Shown: positions 22,238 to 32,116 of the stretch, in pieces
Layout: every line of letters begins with the position of its first letter
Position numbering within the stretch: the first letter of the stretch is position 1
Assembly: GCA_902519945.1 (NCBI GenBank)
Contig: CABYLY010000001.1
Coordinates: 62,001 to 126,000 of the forward strand
DNA from: an uncultured Pelagibacteraceae bacterium
GTDB lineage: Bacteria > Pseudomonadota > Alphaproteobacteria > Pelagibacterales > Pelagibacteraceae
DNA length: 64,000 bases
Direction of reading: 5' to 3'
The notes under the pieces: generated by a model
The model's input: only the letters and a program-made list of their open reading frames with translations
What the model was told of the DNA's origin: nothing
Databases searched by the model: none
Program-made: the position numbers and the translations under genes

Positions 22238-23467
22238 ATGGCATCAAGCAGAGATGATTTCATAATTGCAATTAGATCTGCTTTTTTAAAAAAGAGCACC
22301 AAGCAAAAGTTTTCATTACTGACATTACTATCTATATCAATATTTGTAATTGTTCTATCAAGTTTAGATTTAAAAGTTATAAAATATCTTAAGGTAGGTA
22401 TTAATGAGATTGTATATAGGTCCTCCTTTATTGTTTCTATACCTGAAAATCTAATTAAAAATGCTTTTATTCAAACAACTGAGTACACAACTTTTTTTAA
22501 CAGATATAAAAGAAATATTATTGAATTAGAAAACCTAAAATCAAATTATGTATCTAATGAAATAATACAATTTGAAAATAAAGAGTTAAAAGAATTAATT
22601 AACAATTATGCACTGAGTTCAGATAAGATATTAGCAAAAATAATTGTTGATCATGATAGTCCTTTTTTAAAGAGCATAATTATTAATAAAGGAAGTAAAG
22701 ATAAAATCAAAATTGGAACAAATATTTATGATCAATCTTATTTAGTTGGTAGAGTAATTGAGGTCAATTATAAAACATCTAGAGTTTTATTATTATCGGA
22801 CCTTAATTCGAATGTTCCGGTAACTATTGCACCACAAAATATTCAAGCAATTGTTACAGGCTCAGGATCTGACTATGGTCAAATTAAATATATTCAATCA
22901 GGTCTTTCAGATGCGTTAGTTGATGACAGTATAGTTTATACTTCTGGTACAGGTGCAATTTTTAAAAGCGGTGTACCTATTGGAAAATTGCAATCTTTCA
23001 TTGGAGGTTCCATTAATGAGTATAAAGTTGAATTTTATAGTGATTTTACCCAATTAAAATATGTATTTGCCGAGGTTATTACTAAAACTGAAATAATTAA
23101 ACCTGAGGAAAAGGTAGCAGAAAATAATGATGAAACTAACAATCCTTTAAATGTAAAATTAAAAATTCTAGAGGATGAATTAAAAATTATCGAAGAGACA
23201 AATAGAAAATTTCAAGAGGAAAATGAAATTTTAAAAAACGAGATCAATGATTTAAATTTTAAAGTCTCAAATCTTAACAATCAGATTTCATCTCAAAAAA
23301 AAACAATAAATCAATTTGATATTGATAATCAAGAATTAGATTTCCTTAAACTCAACTTAAAGCATGGACATAAGTGTAGAAGAACATTTTTGAATACCGA
23401 TGGATTTATTGTAGGCACTCTTGAATATAAGTCATGCGTTCTAAGTAAAGGGGCAAATGATGGTTAG
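22238..23467 (+). CDS. mreC: Rod-shape determining protein MreC
   Basis: MreC is a bitopic protein linking MreB with the periplasmic peptidoglycan synthases. A transmembrane helix lies at about residues 24-43, then a coiled coil and the beta-rich MreC domain (GSKDKIKIGTNIYDQSYLVGRVIEV...TSRVLLLSD). At 409 residues it is longer than the common 280-370, because of an extra C-terminal charged coiled-coil segment (about 290-380) and a Cys-containing tail. Its final codons overlap mreD by 11 bases. Confidence 0.9.
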   Translation: MASSRDDFIIAIRSAFLKKSTKQKFSLLTLLSISIFVIVLSSLDLKVIKYLKVGINEIVYRSSFIVSIPENLIKNAFIQTTEYTTFFNRYKRNIIELENLKSNYVSNEIIQFENKELKELINNYALSSDKILAKIIVDHDSPFLKSIIINKGSKDKIKIGTNIYDQSYLVGRVIEVNYKTSRVLLLSDLNSNVPVTIAPQNIQAIVTGSGSDYGQIKYIQSGLSDALVDDSIVYTSGTGAIFKSGVPIGKLQSFIGGSINEYKVEFYSDFTQLKYVFAEVITKTEIIKPEEKVAENNDETNNPLNVKLKILEDELKIIEETNRKFQEENEILKNEINDLNFKVSNLNNQISSQKKTINQFDIDNQELDFLKLNLKHGHKCRRTFLNTDGFIVGTLEYKSCVLSKGANDG

Positions 23468-23966
23468 TCTAAGAACAAAAAGTTCATTTTTAAAAATATA
23501 TTCTTGGTTACCAATATTAGCTTTATATATATCTGTATTAAATGAATTCGACTTGAATTACTTAAATCTTGAGTATTTTTCTTTTAATTTTCCATTCATT
23601 CTAATATTTTTTTTTACTTTAAAAGATTTTAAACATTTTGACTATTTTCTTGTTTTTATTGCAGGATTATTCAATGATACGGTGGTTGGATTACCTTTAG
23701 GTATTAGTAGTCTATCATATCTTTTAATTTGTATAGCTGCAGCTTACATAAGAAATATAACAATTAGACCAAATCCTGTGAAAGATTGGTTTTATTTTTT
23801 ATTTATTATAAGTTTAATAAATTCTCTAAATTACACAGTTTTGACATTATTTTTTTCATTTGATTTAATTTTAATGTCTTATTTAGTAAATGTTTTTTTT
23901 ACTTTCACATTTTATATAATTTTTGTGTCGATCTTTAAATATTATATGAGAGGCTTAAATGATTAA
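23457..23966 (+). CDS. mreD: Rod-shape determining protein MreD
   Basis: This 169-residue integral membrane protein, very hydrophobic with about five helices, sits at the canonical MreD position between mreC and mrdA. Sequence conservation in MreD is low; the ...LFNDTVVGLPLGISSLSYLL segment fits the family. It overlaps mreC by 11 bases and mrdA by eight. Two ATG codons are adjacent at 23457 and 23460; either may be used. Confidence 0.85.
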   Translation: MMVSLRTKSSFLKIYSWLPILALYISVLNEFDLNYLNLEYFSFNFPFILIFFFTLKDFKHFDYFLVFIAGLFNDTVVGLPLGISSLSYLLICIAAAYIRNITIRPNPVKDWFYFLFIISLINSLNYTVLTLFFSFDLILMSYLVNVFFTFTFYIIFVSIFKYYMRGLND

Positions 23967-25833
23967 CTCATCAAGTGACAATGTAAAGAAGCTTAACTCT
24001 ATAAATCGAAGAATGTTCATTACAGGTTCATTCAAATTTTTTATTATGGTAGGAATAGTCAGTCGATTATTTTTCTTACAAGTAAAAGAAAACAAAAAAT
24101 ATTTAACTCTTTCAGATAAAAATAGAATTAGAGAATGGAAATTAGCACCAGTGAGAGGTGAATTTCATGATTATTTTGGAAATGTTATTGCTGGAAATTT
24201 TGAGGCATATCAACTGCATGTTATCCCAGAACAAGTAGATGATTTTAGATATGTTATTTATAGAATTAAAGATTTATTAGAATTATCTGACAAAGAATTT
24301 AAAAAGGTCTTAAAAAAGAAAAACCAGATCAAACCGTGGGAAACTCTAATTGTCTCAGATAATTTAAGTTGGCAAAAATTTTCTAAAATTAATAATCATT
24401 TATATGATTTAAATGGTGTTAAGCCTGTTATTTCAATTTCTAGAAATTATCCTTTTAAAGAAAATTTTACACATTTGATAGGTTACGTCAGCCAAGCTAA
24501 TCAAAACGATATTGAAACAACTGAGTCAATTAAAAAGAATTTTGTGCCGGGTCTCAAAGTTGGAAAAGTTGGATTAGAAAAAACTTTTGAAAAAGAACTA
24601 ATTGGCACAAACGATATTGAAAGATATGAAGTAAATGCTTATGGAAGAAGAATAAGTCAATTAGAGTTTCAGAAGGGAAAAAAAGGCAAAACCCTGAGAC
24701 TTACGATTGATACTGAAGTTCAAAAATTAGCTAATGATTTGTTAAAAGAAAAAGCCGGTTCAATATGTGTTATGGATATTTATACTGGTGCAATTGTAGC
24801 AATGCATTCATCTCCCTCATTTGATCCAAATCTTTTTGTTTTTGGTATTAGTCAAGATGAATGGCAATTAATTAGAAATGATCCTATGAAACCTTTGGTA
24901 AACAAAACTTTACAAGGAAATTATTCACCTGGGTCAACTATTAAGCCCATTGTGGCTTTATCTGCTTTAGAGAATGGAATTATAAACACAAACTTTACAG
25001 TCAAATGTACTGGAAAAACAGAGATGTATGGTCAGACTTACCACTGTTGGAAAAAGAAGGGTCACGGTTATGTTAGTTTAAGAAACGCTATGAAACAATC
25101 ATGTGATACTTATTTTTATGAAATAGCCCGAAAGCTTGGAGTAGATAAATTAAGTGCAACTGCCAAAAAGTTTGGTTTAGGAGAAAAAGTTTTTGGTGAT
25201 TTATTTGAAATAGAAAAAAAAGGATTAATCCCAAATACTCAATGGAAAAAAAATGCATTAGGAAAAGGATGGTTGCTAGGAGAAACAATTATTACAGGAA
25301 TTGGCCAAGGTTATATTCAAACCACACCGATTCAATTATGCTTAATGACTGCTCAAATTGCTAATGGAGGACACAAAATATATCCATATCTAGTTGTAGG
25401 TGATGACAAAAAAGATCAACCCATAGATAAATATATGCCTCTCTATGAAAATTCAAAAAATATTAAGATTGTAAAGGATGCAATGTTTGGTTCTACTAAT
25501 GAGGTCATGGGTACATCTTATCGTTCAAGAATTGATGATCCAAAATATCAGTTTGCTGGCAAAACTGGTACCGCGCAAGTTAAAAAAATTACGGAGGAGG
25601 AAAGAGAATTAGAACTTAAAACTTTTGAAATTCCTTATGAACAAAGAGATCATGCTTTATATGTTGCATTTGGGCCATATAAAAATCCAAGGTATGCTTT
25701 AAGTATAATAGTTGAGCATGGAGGTAATGGAAGTACTACAGCTGCTCCAATGGCAAAAAAATTATTCAAATTAATTATTGATCGTCACAAAATAAGACAA
25801 TCAATGGATGATAAAAGATATTTGGAGATTTAA
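23959..25833 (+). CDS. mrdA: Penicillin-binding protein 2, elongasome transpeptidase
   Basis: PBP2 cross-links peptidoglycan during side-wall growth. An N-terminal membrane anchor (about residues 24-42) precedes the dimerisation/pedestal domain and the transpeptidase domain. Active-site motifs are in order: SxxK as STIK (Ser about 326, Lys 329), SxN-type SCD in KQSCDTYFYE, and KTG in GKTGTAQ. Length of 624 residues is normal. It sits between mreD and mrdB with an overlap on one side and direct abutment on the other. Confidence 0.96.
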   Translation: MINSSSDNVKKLNSINRRMFITGSFKFFIMVGIVSRLFFLQVKENKKYLTLSDKNRIREWKLAPVRGEFHDYFGNVIAGNFEAYQLHVIPEQVDDFRYVIYRIKDLLELSDKEFKKVLKKKNQIKPWETLIVSDNLSWQKFSKINNHLYDLNGVKPVISISRNYPFKENFTHLIGYVSQANQNDIETTESIKKNFVPGLKVGKVGLEKTFEKELIGTNDIERYEVNAYGRRISQLEFQKGKKGKTLRLTIDTEVQKLANDLLKEKAGSICVMDIYTGAIVAMHSSPSFDPNLFVFGISQDEWQLIRNDPMKPLVNKTLQGNYSPGSTIKPIVALSALENGIINTNFTVKCTGKTEMYGQTYHCWKKKGHGYVSLRNAMKQSCDTYFYEIARKLGVDKLSATAKKFGLGEKVFGDLFEIEKKGLIPNTQWKKNALGKGWLLGETIITGIGQGYIQTTPIQLCLMTAQIANGGHKIYPYLVVGDDKKDQPIDKYMPLYENSKNIKIVKDAMFGSTNEVMGTSYRSRIDDPKYQFAGKTGTAQVKKITEEERELELKTFEIPYEQRDHALYVAFGPYKNPRYALSIIVEHGGNGSTTAAPMAKKLFKLIIDRHKIRQSMDDKRYLEI

Positions 25834-26961
25834 ATGTACCAACACACTAGATTAACTACAAATAGATTTACTTTCTTTCAAAAATTTAGAAATTTTGATT
25901 ACGTTTTATTATTTTGTATTTTGTTATTAGGCTTTATTAGCCTAGCAACAATGTATTCAACCGATGGGGGTGAAGTTTTATTTCATACCAGAAGTCATTT
26001 TACCAAGTTTATTGTATTTATTCTAATGATGTTAATAATTTCTTTTATAAATATCAAATATTGGTTTGCACTTGGCTACCTTTCATATTTAGTAATAATT
26101 GGTTTGCTAATTGGAACTTATTTTTTTGGTATAACTTCCTCTGGATCTCAAAGATGGATTAATCTTTATTTTATTAATCTTCAACCATCCGAATTAATGA
26201 AGGTTTTTATTATTTTATGTCTTGCAAAATATTTTCATAGAATGAAAATAGAAAATGTAAATTCCGTTTATACAATTTTAACATCTTTAATAATCATTAT
26301 TTTACCAATGGGATTAGTAATAGTACAACCTGACTTAGGAACCTCGGTGCTTATTGCTATAAGCGGAATTGCAGTTCTGTGGTTTGCTGGGGTTAATCAT
26401 AAATATTTTATTTACACTTTATTAGGTTTCGTAATTTCATTACCCTTTATCATTGCATTTTTAAAACCATATCAAAAACTTAGAGTATTAACTTTTTTAA
26501 ATCCAGATAGAGACCCATTAGGAGCAGGTTATCAAATTATTCAATCAAAAATCGCTGTGGGTTCAGGAGGTTTATTTGGCAAAGGATTTTTAAAAGGCAC
26601 TCAAAGTTATTTAGAATTTTTACCAGAAAAACACACCGACTTTATCTTCACACTTTTTTCTGAAGAATTTGGTTTCGTTGGCTCAGTTATTCTTTTACTA
26701 ATCTATGCAGTAATTATTTATAGAATTGTCGCGATCGGAGCGAGTTGCAGAAGTTATTTTGCAAAGATTTTTTGTTATAGCTTCGGTGCAGCAATATTTG
26801 TATTTATTACAATAAATATGAGTATGGTTTTAGGTTTACTACCTATAGTAGGCTCTCCATTGCCAATTATGTCCTACGGCGGATCTTCTATGTTAGCTAC
26901 AATGATAGGCTTTGGGATAGTGATGAGTGCAAGAGTGCACAATCAACAATTGATTGCTTAA
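25834..26961 (+). CDS. mrdB: RodA, SEDS-family peptidoglycan glycosyltransferase
   Basis: RodA polymerises glycan strands as the partner of PBP2. The 375-residue multi-pass protein has about ten helices and SEDS motifs including INLYFINLQPSELMK, QPDLGTSVLI, GAGYQIIQSKIAVGSGGLFGKG and LPIVGSPLPIMSYGGSSML. It begins immediately after the mrdA stop and is the last gene of the mre-mrd operon. A 50-bp gap with a Shine-Dalgarno sequence precedes the next gene. Confidence 0.96.
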   Translation: MYQHTRLTTNRFTFFQKFRNFDYVLLFCILLLGFISLATMYSTDGGEVLFHTRSHFTKFIVFILMMLIISFINIKYWFALGYLSYLVIIGLLIGTYFFGITSSGSQRWINLYFINLQPSELMKVFIILCLAKYFHRMKIENVNSVYTILTSLIIIILPMGLVIVQPDLGTSVLIAISGIAVLWFAGVNHKYFIYTLLGFVISLPFIIAFLKPYQKLRVLTFLNPDRDPLGAGYQIIQSKIAVGSGGLFGKGFLKGTQSYLEFLPEKHTDFIFTLFSEEFGFVGSVILLLIYAVIIYRIVAIGASCRSYFAKIFCYSFGAAIFVFITINMSMVLGLLPIVGSPLPIMSYGGSSMLATMIGFGIVMSARVHNQQLIA

Positions 26962-27011
26962 GTATAATTTGTCGCTTAACTTTTTTTTAGGAGAAATTGT
27001 ATAACTTTTCC

Positions 27012-28253
27012 ATGAATAATAAATTAGAGATAGGAATTGTAGGTGCAGGCATTCAAGGAATTTCTAATGCATTATTTCTTCAAAAAAAAGGTTTTAACGT
27101 TACTATATTTGACAGAGACGAACCAGGTAGTCCGGCAGCCTCATACGGAAATGCTGGTCACTTTTCGCCTTATGCATCCTTATCACTAAATAGAACAGAT
27201 GTGCTTGCTGATGTCCCTGCAATGTTATTAAGCTCAACTGGGCCTTTAGCATTGAAATGGAATTATGTGCCAAAAATGTTGCCATGGTTTTTGAAATTTA
27301 TTTTAAACACAACTAAAAATAAAATGATGCACACTGCAAAAAATATGCATCAAATTTTAGATTTAGCTTTGCCAGCATATGATGAACTATTTGATGAAAT
27401 TGAACTAGGAGGATTGGTTGAAAATAAAGGTATTTTATATATTTGGAATGATAAAGATTTAAAAAGTAGAGAATTAGAAATAAGAGTAAGAGATGAGCTT
27501 GGTGTTAAGCAACAATTAGTTACCAAAGATGAGATCCATGATTTAGAACCAAATATTAAACCTTTTTATCATGCAGGTGTTTACTATCCTTATGCAAGAC
27601 ACGCTAGAAATCCAAGAAAAATTTTATTAAAATTTTTTGAATTATTTTTAAAAAAAGGGGGAAAGTTTGAAAAAAAGAATATTAAAAATATTCAATTTGA
27701 TACTGACAAGCCTATTATCGTTTCTGAAAATGATAAACATACCTATGATAAAATTGTAATTGCTTGTGGAGCTTTCTCAAAAAAACTAACAGATAATTTA
27801 GACGAAAAAATACCTTTAGATACTGAAAGAGGTTATCATGTTCATTTTAAAAATTGTGATTATCTTTTAAGTAGACCAGTAATTTTTTCTAATAGAGGTT
27901 TTGGCATCACGCCCATGGAGCAAGGATTGAGAGTGGTCGGTACTGTAGAATTTGGTGGTTTAGATAACCCTCTTTCAAAATCAAGAATAAAAAATTTAAT
28001 TAATAATGCTAAGTATATGCTAGGAGATCTTCCTGAACATGAAGATGAGTGGCTAGGCTTTAGACCAACGCTACCAGATTTTTTACCTGTTATGGGCCCC
28101 TCAAAAAAATATAAAAACGTGTTTTATTGTTTTGGTCATCATCATTTAGGATGGACTTTGGGTCCAATTTCTGGAAAGATCGTATCCGGAATGATAGCTA
28201 AAGAAAATACAAATCTAAATTTAGATCCTTATAGCTCAACAAGATTTAACTAA
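27012..28253 (+). CDS. FAD-dependent D-amino-acid dehydrogenase-like oxidoreductase
   Basis: This DadA/DAO-family flavoenzyme of 413 residues oxidises an amino acid or similar amine. The dinucleotide-binding motif GIVGAGIQGISNALFLQKKG is at the N-terminus, then GSPAASYGNAGHFSPYA as in DadA, and the C-terminal FAD-contacting segment with FYCFGHHHLGWTLGPISGK. Substrate cannot be fixed from sequence. The ATG at 27012 is chosen; AGGAGA at 26989-26994 is 17 bases from it but only two from an in-frame TTG at 26997, so the start is uncertain by five residues. It begins a tightly packed run through to 32043. Confidence 0.82.
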   Translation: MNNKLEIGIVGAGIQGISNALFLQKKGFNVTIFDRDEPGSPAASYGNAGHFSPYASLSLNRTDVLADVPAMLLSSTGPLALKWNYVPKMLPWFLKFILNTTKNKMMHTAKNMHQILDLALPAYDELFDEIELGGLVENKGILYIWNDKDLKSRELEIRVRDELGVKQQLVTKDEIHDLEPNIKPFYHAGVYYPYARHARNPRKILLKFFELFLKKGGKFEKKNIKNIQFDTDKPIIVSENDKHTYDKIVIACGAFSKKLTDNLDEKIPLDTERGYHVHFKNCDYLLSRPVIFSNRGFGITPMEQGLRVVGTVEFGGLDNPLSKSRIKNLINNAKYMLGDLPEHEDEWLGFRPTLPDFLPVMGPSKKYKNVFYCFGHHHLGWTLGPISGKIVSGMIAKENTNLNLDPYSSTRFN

Positions 28254-28257
28254 TTAC

Positions 28258-29151
28258 ATGCAAAATACGAAAGCATATGTAATGCTCGTGTGTGCAACTT
28301 TATTTTGGGCTGGAAACTTTGTGGTTGGTAAGTTAGCCTTTTTTTCCAACATTCCGCCGATGAGTTTAGTTTTTTTCCGATGGTCGTTGGTTTGGCTTAT
28401 TTTATTACCATTTACTTTTAATGAAGTTATTAGACACAAAAAGATTATTCTAGAAAATTTACCACTTTTATTTTTTTTATCATTAACAAGTGTAGGTTTA
28501 TTTAATTCTTTCACATATTTGTCATTAGTTCATACTCAAGTAATTAATGCTTCCTTATTTAATACAGCTATTCCAGCAATTATAATTTTATTATGTTTTT
28601 TGTTTAAAATAGAAAAAACAAATAAGTATCAAATTGTGGGGCTTATAATTTCTGTTTTAGGAATTTTATCAATTATCACTAGATTAAATTTAGAAATTAT
28701 TTACTCATTAAATTTTAATAAAGGTGATTTAATAATGATAGGAGGTGTTATCTCATGGGGCTTGTATTCAGCTTTTTTAAAAAGAAAAAAATTTGATTTA
28801 CCTCTTCTCACTTTAGTTCAAATTTTGTGTACTTTTGGATTAATTTTTATTTTTCCACAATTTATGTATGAGTTTGCCCAAGGACAAAGAATAGAAATAA
28901 ATGAAAACTTATTTTATATTCTTATTTTCTTAGCTTTATTTCCTAGTATTGGATCTTATTATTGTTGGGCAGGTGCTGTTTCCATCATTGGTGCAAACAG
29001 AGCTGGTATATTTTTATCTTTAATTCCATTATTTAGTACATTGATGGCAATTTTCTTTTATAATGAGCAATTCCAATTTTTTCACTTGATTGGAGCAATT
29101 TTAATTATATTAGGTTTATTTTTATCTAATAAGGAAATTAAAAATGCTTAA
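28258..29151 (+). CDS. EamA-family (DMT superfamily) membrane transporter
   Basis: This is a 297-residue hydrophobic protein with about ten transmembrane helices in two repeated halves, typical of EamA exporters/permeases. The N-terminal half starts ATLFWAGNFVVGKLAF and the second half starts GGVISWGLYSAFLKRKK; both are characteristic repeat entries. The substrate is unknown. It starts four bases after the DadA-like gene and overlaps the dehydrogenase gene by eight, so transport may be linked with the neighbouring amino- or hydroxy-acid enzymes. Confidence 0.88.
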   Translation: MQNTKAYVMLVCATLFWAGNFVVGKLAFFSNIPPMSLVFFRWSLVWLILLPFTFNEVIRHKKIILENLPLLFFLSLTSVGLFNSFTYLSLVHTQVINASLFNTAIPAIIILLCFLFKIEKTNKYQIVGLIISVLGILSIITRLNLEIIYSLNFNKGDLIMIGGVISWGLYSAFLKRKKFDLPLLTLVQILCTFGLIFIFPQFMYEFAQGQRIEINENLFYILIFLALFPSIGSYYCWAGAVSIIGANRAGIFLSLIPLFSTLMAIFFYNEQFQFFHLIGAILIILGLFLSNKEIKNA

Positions 29152-30094
29152 AGTTGCAATTTTAGACGATTACCAAAATGTTTCTCAACAATTTGTTGAT
29201 ATTGAAAAACTATCTGGGAAATATGAGATTAAAATATTTAGTGAGCCGTTTATTGATGAAGCTGATACAATTGATCAATTAGCAGATTTTGAGGCATTAT
29301 TAATAATGCGTGAGAGAACCCCAATAACAAAAAATTTAATTGATAATTTAACTAAACTAAAATTTATTATTACTAGTGGAATGAGAAATAAGTCAATTGA
29401 TTTAGAGGCAACTAAAAAAAGAAAAATAATAGTTTGTGGTACTGAAATGAATCCTAATCCAACACCTGAATTAACATGGTGTTTGATTTTAGGATTGGCA
29501 AGAAATTTGAAAGAGGAAATCGATAATATGTATCAAGGATATTGGCAAACTACAGTTGGGGTAGAACTTAAAGGTAAAGTTTTAGGTTTAATTGGTCTTG
29601 GCAAAGTGGGTTCACAAGTGGCTAAAATTGGCAAAGCATTTGGTATGCAAGTGATGGCATGGAGTGAAAACTTAAGCTTAGACAAGTGTAAGGAATTAGA
29701 TGTTTTACCTTGCAGCAAAGAGGATATAATTAAGAATTCTGATTTCTTATCCATACATGTACATGGTGGAGAGAGATATAAAGATTGTATTACTTTGAAA
29801 GAATTGAATAAAATGAAAAAAACAGCTTATCTAATTAACACATCCAGAGGCCCAATAGTCAATGAGGATGATTTAATCATAGCTTTGTCCACAAATGAGA
29901 TTGCAGGAGCAGGTCTTGATGTCTATGACAATGAGCCTTTACCAGAGAATAATAAATTGAGGTTTTTGCCTAATGCATTACTCACACCACACATTGGCTA
30001 TGTAACCGCAGAAAATTATAATATTTTTTATAATCAAATGATTGAGTCGTTGGAAGCCTGCACCAACGGAAAACCAATTAGAATAATAGAGTAA
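29144..30094 (+). CDS. D-isomer-specific 2-hydroxyacid dehydrogenase
   Basis: This NAD(P)-dependent oxidoreductase of the phosphoglycerate/glycerate dehydrogenase superfamily has 316 residues. The nucleotide-binding motif GLIGLGKVGSQVAKIGKAFGM is central. Catalytic signatures NTSRGPIVNEDDLI (Arg), DVYDNEPLPENN (Glu) and LTPHIGYVT (His) are present. No C-terminal ACT domain follows, so it is not a regulated SerA. The exact substrate (glyoxylate, hydroxypyruvate or another 2-oxoacid) is undetermined. Confidence 0.9.
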   Translation: MLKVAILDDYQNVSQQFVDIEKLSGKYEIKIFSEPFIDEADTIDQLADFEALLIMRERTPITKNLIDNLTKLKFIITSGMRNKSIDLEATKKRKIIVCGTEMNPNPTPELTWCLILGLARNLKEEIDNMYQGYWQTTVGVELKGKVLGLIGLGKVGSQVAKIGKAFGMQVMAWSENLSLDKCKELDVLPCSKEDIIKNSDFLSIHVHGGERYKDCITLKELNKMKKTAYLINTSRGPIVNEDDLIIALSTNEIAGAGLDVYDNEPLPENNKLRFLPNALLTPHIGYVTAENYNIFYNQMIESLEACTNGKPIRIIE

Positions 30095-30988
30095 ATGGAT
30101 TTACCAGTTGTAAATCACGAAGATTATTTTGCAAAAATTGGTGATGACCACAAATTTCCAATAAATAAATTTGGCGAGCTTGCAAAATATCTTGTGAATA
30201 AAAAAATTGTTAAGAAGTTTCATCAACCTTATGCTTGTTCTGATGAAACTTTAAAAAGAGTCCATTCTGAAAGTTATATTAAAAACGTTAAAAATAAAAC
30301 ATTAGATCAAAATACAATAAAAAAAATTGGCTTTCCTTTAGTTGATAGTGTAATTCAAAGATCCTTAGTTGCTACTGGTGGAACTGTACTAGCATCCAAG
30401 CTTGCTATAAATAATGGTGTTGCTTGCAACACAGCAGGCGGCAGTCACCATGCTAATTTTGAGGGAGGAGCAGGTTATTGTGTTTTCAATGATGTAGCAG
30501 TTGCAGCTCAATATTTACTAGATCGAGGATTAGCAGGAAAAATTTTAATTGTAGATTTAGATGTTCATCAAGGAAATGGTAGTGCTGATATTTTTAAAGA
30601 TAACAAGAATGTATTTACTTTTAGCATGCATTCAAAAACAAATTACCCGGCTAAGAAATCCATTAGTGATCTTGATGTAGAACTTGATGACAATATGAAA
30701 GATGAACAATATCTAAAATTACTCAAATTTTATTTAAATCATTTGAATGAGGAAAATTTTGATTTTGTTTTCTATATTGCAGGTGTTGATATTCATTTAA
30801 ACGACCGTTTAGGTAAATTAAAAATTTCAGATAATGGTATAAAAAAAAGAGATGAAATTGTAACAGAAAACTTTTTCTTTAAAGGGGTGCCTTTATGTGG
30901 AGTTTTAGGTGGTGGTTACAATAAAGATTTTGATAAGCTTGTCGAATTACATTCTTTTCTACATCAATCCTGTGCTAAATTATTATAG
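30095..30988 (+). CDS. Histone-deacetylase-family metal-dependent deacetylase
   Basis: This 297-residue member of the arginase/deacetylase fold acts on acetylated proteins or small acetylamides in bacteria. Active-site signatures are present: GGSHHANFEGGAGYCVFNDVA (paired His), DLDVHQGNGSADIF (zinc Asp and His), AGVDIHLNDRLG (zinc Asp region) and GGGYNKD. It abuts the dehydrogenase gene and ends two bases before msrB. Whether it works on proteins or metabolites such as acetylpolyamines cannot be told. Confidence 0.88.
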   Translation: MDLPVVNHEDYFAKIGDDHKFPINKFGELAKYLVNKKIVKKFHQPYACSDETLKRVHSESYIKNVKNKTLDQNTIKKIGFPLVDSVIQRSLVATGGTVLASKLAINNGVACNTAGGSHHANFEGGAGYCVFNDVAVAAQYLLDRGLAGKILIVDLDVHQGNGSADIFKDNKNVFTFSMHSKTNYPAKKSISDLDVELDDNMKDEQYLKLLKFYLNHLNEENFDFVFYIAGVDIHLNDRLGKLKISDNGIKKRDEIVTENFFFKGVPLCGVLGGGYNKDFDKLVELHSFLHQSCAKLL

Positions 30989-30990
30989 TT

Positions 30991-31374
30991 ATGAATAAAA
31001 AAAACCCTAATCTTAGCGCTGAGCAAAAATTAGTTATGTTTGAAGACGGTACAGAGCCACCTGGGACTAGTGAATTAAATAATGAAAAACGAGAAGGAAG
31101 TTATCATTGCGCCAACTGTGGAATAAAATTATTCGAGTCTAATGCAAAATATGAAAGTGGTTCAGGATGGCCTTCATTTTATCAATCAATGCCTGATGTA
31201 TTTGAAACAAAAACAGATCATTTGCTAGGTTATGCTAGAACAGAATATCATTGTAAGAATTGTGAAGCTCACCATGGACATATTTTTGATGATGGACCAA
31301 AGCCCACTGGAAAAAGATACTGTAATAATGGTGTTTGTTTAGTTTTTAAGGAATTAAATAATGGGAAAAATTAA
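30991..31374 (+). CDS. msrB: Peptide-methionine (R)-S-oxide reductase
   Basis: MsrB reduces methionine-R-sulfoxide in proteins using thioredoxin. The 127-residue protein has both zinc-binding CxxC pairs (CANC and CKNC), the substrate-site GSGWPSFYQ, and the catalytic cysteine in GKRYCNNG. The residues after the catalytic Cys are NNGVCLVF rather than the common INSASLRF, adding a further Cys that could act as a resolving residue. It overlaps the next small gene by 14 bases. Confidence 0.95.
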   Translation: MNKKNPNLSAEQKLVMFEDGTEPPGTSELNNEKREGSYHCANCGIKLFESNAKYESGSGWPSFYQSMPDVFETKTDHLLGYARTEYHCKNCEAHHGHIFDDGPKPTGKRYCNNGVCLVFKELNNGKN

Positions 31375-31705
31375 AATTATCTTTTATTTAATTTTAATTT
31401 TCATAGTTTACAAAGGTTACGTTGCATTTAAGGATTTTGAAATTGGTGTTGAAGACAAAGTTGCTCAAATAGAAGAGAAATCAGATTTTGAAAAAGAAGG
31501 TGAAGTTATTGGCTTAATGATGTATCTGGGTGATCCACTTGAATTACAAGAACATTTATACACTGAGAGTAGATCCAAGTGTTTAGAGTTAAAACAAATA
31601 GCTGAAGAGAGTTCATTTGCATATTATGAGTGTGCTAAAGTCAATGCAGTACTCAAAGGAAAAAAAATAGTTCGTATCATAAATGAAATTGAAGTAATTC
31701 AATGA
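31361..31705 (+). CDS. Small membrane-anchored protein, function unknown
   Basis: I do not recognise this 114-residue protein. It has one N-terminal hydrophobic helix (about residues 5-20) followed by an acidic, soluble domain with two cysteines (in SRSKCLELKQ and AYYECAKV) that could form a disulfide if periplasmic. It overlaps msrB by 14 bases and the next gene by four (ATGA), which supports it being a translated gene. Function is unknown. Confidence 0.7.
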   Translation: MGKIKIIFYLILIFIVYKGYVAFKDFEIGVEDKVAQIEEKSDFEKEGEVIGLMMYLGDPLELQEHLYTESRSKCLELKQIAEESSFAYYECAKVNAVLKGKKIVRIINEIEVIQ

Positions 31706-32043
31706 TTTTGAAATATTTAAGTTTTATCTTTGGTATTGTTTGGGCATATTCGATTATAAGAACACAATCAATTTTCAGTAAAAAGACTGGCCTTATTTTT
31801 AAGATATTTATTTCGAATATTTCTTGGTTAACCTTTTTAGTAGCTGTTTATTTTGGATATAAAAACTTCTCAATTCAGCTAACTTTAATTGGAATTATTT
31901 TTTCGATATTAATTGTTCATTTAGGATTTAAATTTTTAGGTAAGTTTTTAAAATCAAAATACACTGAAAGACAATTATCAATTTCTAAATCAATATTTGA
32001 ATATTCATTAATTGCTTGGGTTTTGTATTATCTTTTTTATTAA
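31702..32043 (+). CDS. Small multi-pass membrane protein, function unknown
   Basis: This 113-residue, strongly hydrophobic protein has about four transmembrane helices and a basic loop (KFLKSKYTERQ). It shares ATGA with the preceding gene, so the two are probably translated together. No family is recognised. The next gene, pilT, follows after a 73-bp AT-rich gap, so this is probably the end of the transcript. Confidence 0.65.
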   Translation: MILKYLSFIFGIVWAYSIIRTQSIFSKKTGLIFKIFISNISWLTFLVAVYFGYKNFSIQLTLIGIIFSILIVHLGFKFLGKFLKSKYTERQLSISKSIFEYSLIAWVLYYLFY

Positions 32044-32116
32044 ATTAGCACCTATTTTGGTCATTTGTAATTAAGTAAATATTGTATTTTTTTATATAAC
32101 ATTATAAAATTTATTT